A DNA stretch of 64,000 bases from Crateriforma spongiae (GTDB taxonomy: Bacteria > Planctomycetota > Planctomycetia > Pirellulales > Pirellulaceae), in assembly GCF_012290005.1 (NCBI RefSeq), contig NZ_JAAXMS010000009.1, forward strand, positions 62,001 to 126,000, written 5' to 3'. Position 1 is the stretch's first letter. Each line of letters opens with the position of its first letter. The notes below the pieces were generated by a model. The model was not told the DNA's origin. It saw only the letters and a list, made by a program, of their open reading frames with translations, and did no database searches. The position numbers were made by a program, and so were the translations under genes. Of this stretch, positions 8,579 to 16,847 are shown in pieces.

Positions 8579-9718
8579 TCACGCGGTTTGCGTATGTCCC
8601 TGTTTCAGCGGATCGGAATGCGTTTCCGATCCGCCCGCACGTTTCCACAACGCTACGATCTGCTCGGTCAAACTGTGCGCGTTGGTTCGATGATAAATCG
8701 AATCGGCGGGCAGCCCTTCGGTCAAACGCCGATGAGCCAGACCCAGATTGTGATAGGGAATCCTGGGGAACAGGTGATGAAGGGCATGATAGCGCGTGCC
8801 CACCGGTCCCCAAAGTTCGGTGACCCAAGCGTTGTCCGGATAATTGACCGAGTCCAACAGTTGGTCTTCAAACGACATTTCACCTTGGTCATTGGTCCAC
8901 CGATGTGCTCCCAGGGTCCGAAATTCATTCAGGACCAGAACGCCAAGACCGACGGCATAGGCGACCAACCAAAACGGGTCCAACCACTCACCGCGCATCA
9001 GGCCGCCGCGGATCAAAAACCACGCCGCCCAAGCAAAACAGCAGGCTTCTTGAAGTAACACGATTCGCATCAGTCGGGGCGAAGCATCGGGACGCTCGTA
9101 GAACGGGTCCACCACCATCGTCGACGCGTGCCGATGGACCCACTTCCGTGCCGGCGGAAACACCCAACAAATCGGGCTGATGATCAGAAATCGAGCCAGA
9201 CCCAGAATGGGAATCACCAAAGCCTGGAAAATGAAGCCGACGATCATCCAACGCCCCCGATGACTTAGCGGCAAATATTCGCCGTCATGTTCGGTGCCAT
9301 AATGCTTGCGACGATGATGGTCCACATGCGGGTAATACAAGAACGATGGCACAAAGAAAAAGATCCCGCACAGGGCATTCCATGCGATTCGGAATCCGCG
9401 AAACCCTTCCTGGGGAAGATGCACCAGTTCGTGGATGAACATCAACGCCCGCATGTATAGCAGGACGGTCGCAACATACAGGACGACCACCGCGGGCGGC
9501 ATCCAAGCGGCTTCGGAATACCAGCGTGGCAGAAAAAAGATACCGTGAAGCGTGATGTGCCCCAGGACGATCGAGACCAAAAAATCGGCCCAATAAATCA
9601 TCGGATTGGGGCGGGTCAGATCACCGATCAGTGTCCGGGCTTGTGCGAACGAAAAACGTTGGTCCGATGATGGCCGCGATGTTTCATCGCCAAGCGGTCG
9701 CGTTGCAGCTGATTCCAT
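8579..9718 (-). CDS. Membrane fatty acid desaturase family protein
   Basis: This 379-residue integral membrane di-iron enzyme has all the histidine boxes: H-E-L-V-H (96-100), H-V-D-H-H-R-R-K-H (131-139) and H-A-L-H-H (311-315). An extra His272 lies in A-H-R-W. Hydrophobic segments lie at about 43-63, 73-93, 113-128, 157-182, 221-237 and 248-264. The family introduces double bonds or hydroxyl groups into acyl chains or carotenoid/sphingolipid-like substrates. The substrate cannot be read from the sequence. The gene converges on the FHA giant with only 16 bases between stops. It is divergent from the flavoprotein gene, with about 100 bases between them for two promoters. Confidence 0.9.
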   Translation of the reverse strand: MESAATRPLGDETSRPSSDQRFSFAQARTLIGDLTRPNPMIYWADFLVSIVLGHITLHGIFFLPRWYSEAAWMPPAVVVLYVATVLLYMRALMFIHELVHLPQEGFRGFRIAWNALCGIFFFVPSFLYYPHVDHHRRKHYGTEHDGEYLPLSHRGRWMIVGFIFQALVIPILGLARFLIISPICWVFPPARKWVHRHASTMVVDPFYERPDASPRLMRIVLLQEACCFAWAAWFLIRGGLMRGEWLDPFWLVAYAVGLGVLVLNEFRTLGAHRWTNDQGEMSFEDQLLDSVNYPDNAWVTELWGPVGTRYHALHHLFPRIPYHNLGLAHRRLTEGLPADSIYHRTNAHSLTEQIVALWKRAGGSETHSDPLKQGHTQTA

Positions 9719-9822
9719 GGTGTCACAAAACGATTCGGATGATGACGTGATGCTTCATTGGCCGGCCCGATCGATGTCAATGCAACGATCGTTCCTTTCA
9801 CACTAGTTCCCCCCGCCTGGTC

Positions 9823-11112
9823 ATGGCAGCAGATTCCGATTCCGAAGCTGAAATCATTGTCATTGGCGCCGGTGCCGCCGGTTTGATCGCTTCGGCGGTT
9901 GCCGCCCAACGATCCAGAGGCAGTGTATGTCTGCTGGAAAAAAATCGCAAAACGGGCGTCAAGATCCTGATGTCCGGCGGAACCCGATGCAATTTGACGC
10001 ACGACACCGATGCCCGCGGTATCACCACCGCATTCGGCCACGCGCGAAGATTCCTGCAGCCCAGCGTCGGTAGTTTCGATCCATCCGCCGTGGTGGCGAT
10101 GTTCAATGACCTGGGCGTGCGAACCAAACGCGAATCAACGGGTAAGATTTTTCCTGTCAACGATCGTGCGGTGGAAGTCCGCGATGCGTTGCATCGGCAG
10201 GCTGAAAATGCGGGTGTCCAGATCCGACGTCCCTGTGCCGTCATCGACGTCCAGCCCGAAGCCGGCGATTGGGTCGTCGATACGGACCAGGGTCGGCTCC
10301 GGTGCAAGCGGCTGATCGTCACGGCGGGCGGGCGCAGCTATCCGGGATGCGGTACCACCGGCGACGCCTATGCGTGGTTGCAGCGTCTGGGACACACGAT
10401 CATGCCCACCCATCCGGCGCTGGTGCCGCTGGTCGGCGGGCCGTCTTGGATGCACGATTTGTCCGGCGTCACGGTGGACGACGTTGCCGTTTCGGTGCGT
10501 CAAATGTGTGGCCAACGCACGGTAAAGAAACCCTTGCTGGTGCGTCGTGCATCTTGGCTGTTCACGCATTTCGGTTACAGCGGTCCCGGTGCGATGGACG
10601 TCAGCCGGTACCTGACCGGTCCGACCGATGATGATGAGCGACGATTCTTGACGATTGATTTGACGCCCGAAGTTTCGGGCACGCAGTGGGAAGAAATCCT
10701 GCGTGGCGGGGACGGTCAATCCGGGCGAACCCGCGTTGGATCGTTGCTGGGTCGTCACCTGCCGTCGCGTCTTGCCGATGCGCTCACCCTACACGCGGAC
10801 GCGGACCATACATTGGCATCGTTGCCGGCGGCCGGGCGTCGACGCCTGGTCGATCGGCTAAAAAGATTGAACGTGCCGGTTGCCGACAGTCGCGGTTTTA
10901 CCAAAGCGGAAGTCACCGCCGGTGGGGTGGATCTAAGCCAGGTCGATCCGCGTTCCATGGCCAGCCGAATCCACAACGGTCTGTACATTGCAGGGGAAGT
11001 GTTGGATGTGGACGGCTGGATCGGCGGATACAACTTCCAGGCAGCCTTTAGCACCGGCCGCGCCGCGGGAATTGCCGCCGCCCGTTCGCTGGAAACCGCC
11101 TCGGATACCTGA
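9823..11112 (+). CDS. BaiN/HI0933-type FAD-dependent oxidoreductase
   Basis: This 429-residue soluble flavoprotein starts with a Rossmann FAD site (V-I-G-A-G-A-A-G-L-I, about 12-21). Next comes the family signature S-G-G-T-R-C-N-L-T (about 51-59). The C-terminal FAD contact region reads T-A-G-G-V-D (about 365-370), I-A-G-E-V-L-D-V-D-G (390-399) and G-G-Y-N-F-Q-A-A-F-S-T-G. This matches the HI0933/YhiN group that includes BaiN, a putative NAD(P)-linked reductase. Most members have no proven substrate. The gene stands about 70 bases upstream of the FHA-cyclase gene on the same strand, so they may share a transcript. Confidence 0.9.
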   Translation: MAADSDSEAEIIVIGAGAAGLIASAVAAQRSRGSVCLLEKNRKTGVKILMSGGTRCNLTHDTDARGITTAFGHARRFLQPSVGSFDPSAVVAMFNDLGVRTKRESTGKIFPVNDRAVEVRDALHRQAENAGVQIRRPCAVIDVQPEAGDWVVDTDQGRLRCKRLIVTAGGRSYPGCGTTGDAYAWLQRLGHTIMPTHPALVPLVGGPSWMHDLSGVTVDDVAVSVRQMCGQRTVKKPLLVRRASWLFTHFGYSGPGAMDVSRYLTGPTDDDERRFLTIDLTPEVSGTQWEEILRGGDGQSGRTRVGSLLGRHLPSRLADALTLHADADHTLASLPAAGRRRLVDRLKRLNVPVADSRGFTKAEVTAGGVDLSQVDPRSMASRIHNGLYIAGEVLDVDGWIGGYNFQAAFSTGRAAGIAAARSLETASDT

Positions 11113-11184
11113 CCAACCGCCCAATGTTCCCGACGGTCGAATTTCCATCCCTCCGTTCTCCCCGACGAATCATCGACTGTTGCC

Positions 11185-13080
11185 ATGCCTGAACTGATTG
11201 CCCAAGGACGCAGCAGCGGACAACGATGGTGCCGCGAAGTGCCCGATGCCACCAACCATCGTGGTATCACGATTGGCCGTAGCGGTGCAGATTGGGACGT
11301 GCCTTGGGATTCGATGATTTCCAGAGCCCACATTCGCCTAACGGCGATGCCCGACGACCGCGTGGAAATCCAGCGGTTGCCGACGGCCCGCAACCCGGTT
11401 TTTCATGGCGGACGTCAAGTCGACCAATTCACGCTGGTCCCCGGCGAACACTTTGTGATCGGGCACACCACGTTCACTCTGGCCAGTCGCGCCGGTTCGT
11501 CCCACACGCCCAACGTGGGTGATGTGACCGAGCACGCGTTTGATTTGGGATCCCTACGGCGGCAAAAGTTCCGTGACGCCAATCAACGAATCGATGCGCT
11601 GACCAAATTGCCGGACTTGATCACCGGCAGTTCGACCGAACAAGAATTACTGGTTCGTCTGACTGGGGTGCTGCTGACAAGCACGCCCGCAGCCACCGAT
11701 GTCGCCATCGTGTGTTATCGGGATCCCTCGGACGAAGCAAAAAGCGGTTTGCGGATCTTGCATCGCGACAGTCGTGTCCCGGGTCGCGAACAACCGCCGA
11801 TCAGTTCCCGGTTGGTTCGTGCCGCGGTCTCGTCACGTGAAAGCCGGCTGCACCTTTGGTCGTCAACGCGTAAAGACGCGGTCGCTTTTACGGCCAGCGA
11901 AGAAGTGGACTGGGCATTCTGTGTACCGATTCGCAGCGATGCGTGTGCCGGCTGGGCCTTCTACGTGGCCGGCCAGACGATGGCTCCGCTGTCGGCTGAT
12001 CCTGATGAACAGGCCGCAGACTCCACGCCGCAAGACTTGGGCGACGACGTCAAGTTCGCGGAACTGGTCGGCACCATGCTGGGAAATCTTCGCAAATCGC
12101 TGCGTCTGGAACGACGGCAATCCGCGATGCGAAGCTTCTTCGCGCCGGTCGTGATGGATGCCTTGGCCAATCGCGAAGTCAGCGAAGTCCTGGCGCCGCG
12201 TGAAACGGAATTAGCCGTCATGTTTTGCGACCTGCGGGGCTTCAGCCGACAAAGCGAACAAGCTTCGGACCGGCTGTTGGAATTGCTGGATCGCGTCAGC
12301 AACGCGTTGGGCGTGATGACCCACCATATCTTGCGACAACGAGGTGTGATCGGTGATTTCCACGGCGACGCGGCCATGGGGTTCTGGGGCTGGCCGCTGG
12401 ATCAACCCGATCGTCAAGTTCGCGCGGCGCTGGCGGCTCTGTTGATTTGGCGACACTACGCGGCCGACACCAATCAATCCGGATTCCGTTGTGGCATCGG
12501 CATTGCCAGCGGCCGCGCGGTGGCCGGACGCATTGGAACGACCGACCAAGTGAAAGTGACCGCGTTTGGTCCGGTGGTGAACCTGGCAAGTCGTCTCGAA
12601 GGCATGACCAAGGTCTTCGGTGCCGAAGTCTTGCTGGATCAAACCACTGCCGAAGCATTGTCGACGGCGACGCCCGGATCGTTCGGAACCTTTCGGCTGC
12701 GGCGTTTGGCCACGGTGCGTCCGGCGGGCATGAACGAACCGTTACAGATCAGCCAACTGTTGGGCACCAGCGACGACGGATCCTTACAAGAAAGCGTCGA
12801 ATTGGGCGTCGATTCGGCGGTCACCCCGATCGATTCCCCCGGCCAACAGGACGGTTCCGACTCGCCCTCGTCGCCCCCTACGACGCTGACCGACGACGAC
12901 ATCCGAAACTATGAACAAGCCCTCGACCGATTCGTCGCGGGGGATTGGGACGAAACCTACCAGTTGCTGCATGCGTTGCCGGCATGGGACCGCCCCAAGG
13001 ATGTTTTGTTGTCGGTGATTCTGCGACACAATCGGGTCCCGCCGGCGGATTGGGACGGCGTGATCGATTTGCCCAAATGA
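11185..13080 (+). CDS. FHA-GAF-class III adenylate/guanylate cyclase
   Basis: This 631-residue cytoplasmic protein begins with an intact FHA domain (about 5-102). The phosphopeptide contacts G-R-S (31-33), S-R-A-H (46-49) and Asn70 are all visible. A GAF-like domain (about 130-305) follows, then a class III cyclase domain (about 338-525). The two metal aspartates are present: Asp349 in F-C-D-L-R-G-F-S and Asp395 in H-G-D-A-A-M-G-F-W-G. The transition-state pair is Asn466 and Arg470. The usual substrate-selecting Lys is replaced by Asp391 and its partner is Thr459, so nucleotide specificity is unclear. A 100-residue tail has an alpha-helical segment near 565-600. FHA input suggests control by Ser/Thr phosphorylation; that link is inferred. 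Confidence 0.9.
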   Translation: MPELIAQGRSSGQRWCREVPDATNHRGITIGRSGADWDVPWDSMISRAHIRLTAMPDDRVEIQRLPTARNPVFHGGRQVDQFTLVPGEHFVIGHTTFTLASRAGSSHTPNVGDVTEHAFDLGSLRRQKFRDANQRIDALTKLPDLITGSSTEQELLVRLTGVLLTSTPAATDVAIVCYRDPSDEAKSGLRILHRDSRVPGREQPPISSRLVRAAVSSRESRLHLWSSTRKDAVAFTASEEVDWAFCVPIRSDACAGWAFYVAGQTMAPLSADPDEQAADSTPQDLGDDVKFAELVGTMLGNLRKSLRLERRQSAMRSFFAPVVMDALANREVSEVLAPRETELAVMFCDLRGFSRQSEQASDRLLELLDRVSNALGVMTHHILRQRGVIGDFHGDAAMGFWGWPLDQPDRQVRAALAALLIWRHYAADTNQSGFRCGIGIASGRAVAGRIGTTDQVKVTAFGPVVNLASRLEGMTKVFGAEVLLDQTTAEALSTATPGSFGTFRLRRLATVRPAGMNEPLQISQLLGTSDDGSLQESVELGVDSAVTPIDSPGQQDGSDSPSSPPTTLTDDDIRNYEQALDRFVAGDWDETYQLLHALPAWDRPKDVLLSVILRHNRVPPADWDGVIDLPK

Positions 13081-13341
13081 TTTTGCTGGATTTCCCACCA
13101 TTTGCCCCGACGACGCGGTGGGTTCCGGCACGGTTAGAATCCGATCGATCCGTCCAAACGGACCATTGCGGTCGTTTGCCCAGCCTACCTAGACTTTCAC
13201 CCGTCGAAATCGGTCGGGCCAGCGGAAAATGAACGCCGGGCTCTTTGACGCGTTCACCGCGGGGCATCGGATCCAGTGCGTCCGCCATCCGATTCCGGCA
13301 GATCAAGGACAGCAAGGCGCGAACCAGCAAGGCGAAACCTC

Positions 13342-15246
13342 ATGACAAAGCAATCCATCACCGGGCTCACTTTGGCGACCTTCCTTGCGTTCGGCCTCGT
13401 TTCGCAGTCCGTCGTCACCGGCCAAGGCACAACCGTCGTCAGCACAACATCGATGCCAACAACGCCGGCCAGCCGATGGAACCGACTGGCCGATCAGATC
13501 GAAAGCAATCTGGACGCCATTCGCGGTGATCGGCTGCCCAACTTGGATGTCGCAAAGTCAGGATTCATTGCTTCTCTGACGCAGTTACAGCAGTATCTGG
13601 ACACCCACACCAGCCGCCGAAACCGTGCCGCATGGATGCGTTACATCGATGCCCAACCGTTGGCCGATGCGATCGAAAACGACGAATCCGTGTCGACGAT
13701 CGGTCGCCTGGCAACCGAACTGCATCAACGCATGGTGGGGCTTCACGACGGCCTGGAACTGGCGAACTTTCGTCAATTGCGAACATCCACCGAAGGGCTG
13801 ATTGCCGCGGCAAAGTTTGCCGATTCCGAGCGTTCGGTCCCGCTTCTGCAGCGACAATTGGAACTGTTATCAAAAACCTTGCGCGAGATTGATTCGGCAC
13901 CTTCGACCGATGACGCCGCGGCGATCGGTACGATCCTGGGAACGCTGAGCGAATCGCGCCAGGTCCCCGATTTGATCGCGAACGTTCGATCCTCCTTCGC
14001 CAGCCCCAACTTTCGCATCGACATCCCCGAACGCACGGTTCAGTCGGCCGTGATGCGCGACGTCAACAAACTGCAGCCGGTTCGCGATTGCATCCTGGGG
14101 ACGGCATTGCGAGGCACCAGCAATTTGCGCGGCATCGTTCAAGCGGACCTGCAACCGTCCATCGGCGACGTGCACATGGTGTTGCATTTGACCGGTCGAT
14201 TCCACAGCGACAACGTGGGTTACAACAAACCGGTCCGCTTGACGACCGTGTCCGATGGAAACGTGCACGTCACACGAAGCCTGTTTTTCGGCCCCAACGG
14301 TTCACGATTGTCCGCGGCATCCGCACAAGTGTCTCTGCAAAGCAAAGTCACGTCGATCCAACATCGATGGCGACTGGTGCGTCGGATCGCCAGCAAACGC
14401 GCCGCGGAGCAAAAGCCGTTGGCCGATTCTATCGCTCGCGAAAAGTTGCGGCGACGAGTGACATCCGAATTCGTCCGCGAAACGGACCAGGCGGCATCGT
14501 TGCCCAGCCCGAACATGATGTCCCGTGCGGAACCCTATCTACTGCGATTGGACTTGGAAAAGCCGCAGCGGACCTGGGGCAGCACGGACACATCCATGTT
14601 CATCGAAGGCGTCATGGCCGATACCCACCAGTTGTCCGCCGATCGCCCGGCGCCGATGTCTGATGCAGGCAGTGACGCGTCGATCCAGATCCATGAATCC
14701 GTGGTGGAAAACACTCTGGCACCGCTGCTGTCGGGGCGATCCTTCGAACAACATGAACTGGACGATCTGCTTGAACAGATCGGGTTGCCCACACAGAAAC
14801 CAGCGGACGATCCAATCGATGAACCGGAGGAACCGTTCCAGCTGCGATTCACGCGATTTCGTCCGATCATTTTCGAAAGTCGTGATCAAAAGGTACGCCT
14901 GGGTCTGCGTGGATCCGAGTTCGCCCAAGGCGACCGAGAACTGCGGCGGACCAACTTGGAAATCGCGGCAACGTATGTCCCCGCGCGACTGGACGACGGG
15001 TCGATGTGGCTGATCCGCGATGGGGAAGTCAGCATTCGATTCCCCGGTCGCCAGCGTTTGGGGCTTCGCGAATCCGCGATCCGCAGCACGCTGCGAAAGT
15101 CGTTTGAAAATGTGTTCCCCGAAACACTGTTGTCCAAGACGTGGACGACGCCGGACGATTTTGCCATCCAAGCGGTCGCCGGTCGCCAGTTTCAGTCCAA
15201 CCATATCGACGCCCGTGACGGTTGGCTGACGATCGGCGTTCGATAG
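13342..15246 (+). CDS. Secreted protein of unknown function, 634 aa
   Basis: The frame is open from 13276. The ATG at 13342 gives a clean signal peptide (I-T-G-L-T-L-A-T-F-L-A-F-G-L-V-S) with a cleavage site near A/G-Q-G, so I start there. The remainder is soluble, rich in Arg/Asp/Leu helices in the first half, with no Cys cluster or membrane segment. I recognise no catalytic motif. It is followed 60 bases later by the DUF2092-thioredoxin gene on the same strand, and both proteins are exported, so a shared envelope role is possible. The gene appears intact. Confidence 0.8.
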   Translation: MTKQSITGLTLATFLAFGLVSQSVVTGQGTTVVSTTSMPTTPASRWNRLADQIESNLDAIRGDRLPNLDVAKSGFIASLTQLQQYLDTHTSRRNRAAWMRYIDAQPLADAIENDESVSTIGRLATELHQRMVGLHDGLELANFRQLRTSTEGLIAAAKFADSERSVPLLQRQLELLSKTLREIDSAPSTDDAAAIGTILGTLSESRQVPDLIANVRSSFASPNFRIDIPERTVQSAVMRDVNKLQPVRDCILGTALRGTSNLRGIVQADLQPSIGDVHMVLHLTGRFHSDNVGYNKPVRLTTVSDGNVHVTRSLFFGPNGSRLSAASAQVSLQSKVTSIQHRWRLVRRIASKRAAEQKPLADSIAREKLRRRVTSEFVRETDQAASLPSPNMMSRAEPYLLRLDLEKPQRTWGSTDTSMFIEGVMADTHQLSADRPAPMSDAGSDASIQIHESVVENTLAPLLSGRSFEQHELDDLLEQIGLPTQKPADDPIDEPEEPFQLRFTRFRPIIFESRDQKVRLGLRGSEFAQGDRELRRTNLEIAATYVPARLDDGSMWLIRDGEVSIRFPGRQRLGLRESAIRSTLRKSFENVFPETLLSKTWTTPDDFAIQAVAGRQFQSNHIDARDGWLTIGVR

Positions 15247-15306
15247 ACTGGTCGCGTCGGCACCACGAGCCTTCACGCTTTTTCTCGCTCCTCACCCATC
15301 GACGTC

Positions 15307-16743
15307 ATGGCCAACTTTTCTTCCTACCATCGTGCCCGGTCTATTGCCGTCCCGTCGCATTGCACGCGTCGAGTTTGGCGCCGGGCTGGGATGGTCCCGA
15401 TCGTCGCCGTGTTGTTGGCGGTTCTGCGGCCTGCGATCGCAATCGCCGACGACCCGAAGACGCAGACTCCATCGGAAGTCGCCGAATCCGACGTCGATCT
15501 ATTTGAGCTGGATCAAGAGGTTCAATCGGCACTGTTTCCGCTATTCGAAGCCATCTCGCAAAGCCGCGTTTCAAGGTCCACGATTCAGCTGACCACGGAA
15601 ACCACCGTGGGCGGTCGCGTCGTCGACGCCCAAGTATCGACGTACCAGATCGCATCGAAGACGCCCGATCAATTCACGGTCTATTTGAAGGAGACCGATC
15701 AGCGGACTCGGATCTTCAATAACGCGGAAAAGCTGACCGTCGCGTTGTCGTCCGATGCCTACGTGGAATTTGATGAACCGATTTCGATTCGCCAGGCCGT
15801 CGACGGTTTGCCCGTTCCCATGGGTCCGTATCCCGAACCGGTCCTGGCGATGACGTTGGCCGGTTACGATCCCGCGATCGCGTTGGTCGGCGGGATGAAG
15901 TCAATCCAGTTGGTCGACCGGGCACCGTTTCGTGGCGAAACCCCAGCGGTACACCTCAAGGGCGTCCAGGACGACTTGGTCCAATGGGACTTGTGGTTGC
16001 TGGATCGCGAAAACGAACTCCAGCGTCCACTGCGGATGATTGTCGACCTGACCGACATGCTGCGGTCCAACCAGCAAATGAAGATGCCGGCCGGATACCG
16101 ATACCAGTTGCGTTTCGACTTTTTGTCCTGGCGAATCTCTGGGGATGTGGATGAAAAGCTATTCACTTATCAGCCACCGAACGGAGCGAAGAAATACCCA
16201 TCGGTCGACACGTATTTTCAGTCGCTTGCCGGTGTCTCCAAGGACCATCCACTGCTGGGCAAAGTCATGCCGGAATTCGCCAGTGTCACGCTTGATGGTA
16301 AAGGCGTCCGGTCGCAGGACCTGAAGAACAAAGTCGTCGTACTGTCTTTCTGGGCGACTTGGTGCACGCCGTGCCTGGAATCAATGCCGACGCTGCAATC
16401 GGTCACTGAACGCTATGAAGACAAGGACGTTGTTTTCTATGCCGTGAACGTGGGCGAATCGGCCGACAAGGTGGTCGGATTCCTGAGCGAACAACCGTGG
16501 CAGGTTCCCGTGATGCTGGATGCCGAAGGCGAAATCGCCGACGCGTTCAAGGCCGACGCGATCCCCCAACGGATCCTGATCGGCAAATCCGGGAAAGTGG
16601 AATCCGTGCAACTGGGTTACCAGGGTGCCGAGGCTTTGGAACACCAACTGACCGATGAATTGGACGTGTTACACATCGGCGGCCGAATCGCGACGTCAAA
16701 GTCGAATGCGTCCCAAGACAAAGCGAAATCAGACGCCCCTTAG
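15307..16743 (+). CDS. Exported DUF2092-like / TlpA-type thioredoxin fusion
   Basis: This 478-residue protein has a signal segment at about 28-48 (ending A-I-A-I-A-D-D). Residues 65-300 look like the DUF2092 fold, a LolA/outer-membrane-lipoprotein-carrier-like beta sheet found in planctomycetes. A TlpA/ResA-type thioredoxin domain (about 312-455) follows, with the redox motif W-A-T-W-C-T-P-C (Cys353, Cys356). The cis-proline region appears as A-I-P-Q-R-I-L-I. Such domains reduce or shuffle disulfides outside the cytoplasm, often in cytochrome c maturation. Linking a lipid-carrier-like fold to a thioredoxin is common in planctomycetes but its use is not known to me. The C-terminal 25 residues are low-complexity Lys/Ser. 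Confidence 0.85.
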   Translation: MANFSSYHRARSIAVPSHCTRRVWRRAGMVPIVAVLLAVLRPAIAIADDPKTQTPSEVAESDVDLFELDQEVQSALFPLFEAISQSRVSRSTIQLTTETTVGGRVVDAQVSTYQIASKTPDQFTVYLKETDQRTRIFNNAEKLTVALSSDAYVEFDEPISIRQAVDGLPVPMGPYPEPVLAMTLAGYDPAIALVGGMKSIQLVDRAPFRGETPAVHLKGVQDDLVQWDLWLLDRENELQRPLRMIVDLTDMLRSNQQMKMPAGYRYQLRFDFLSWRISGDVDEKLFTYQPPNGAKKYPSVDTYFQSLAGVSKDHPLLGKVMPEFASVTLDGKGVRSQDLKNKVVVLSFWATWCTPCLESMPTLQSVTERYEDKDVVFYAVNVGESADKVVGFLSEQPWQVPVMLDAEGEIADAFKADAIPQRILIGKSGKVESVQLGYQGAEALEHQLTDELDVLHIGGRIATSKSNASQDKAKSDAP

Positions 16744-16847
16744 TAGAAGAGTCACGGCCCAAAGAAAAAACGCGATGTCGCCCCATCGGACAACACCGCG
16801 CAGATCTTTCAATGGATCGTCCGCCGACGCTTGGCCGACGTGGATCG

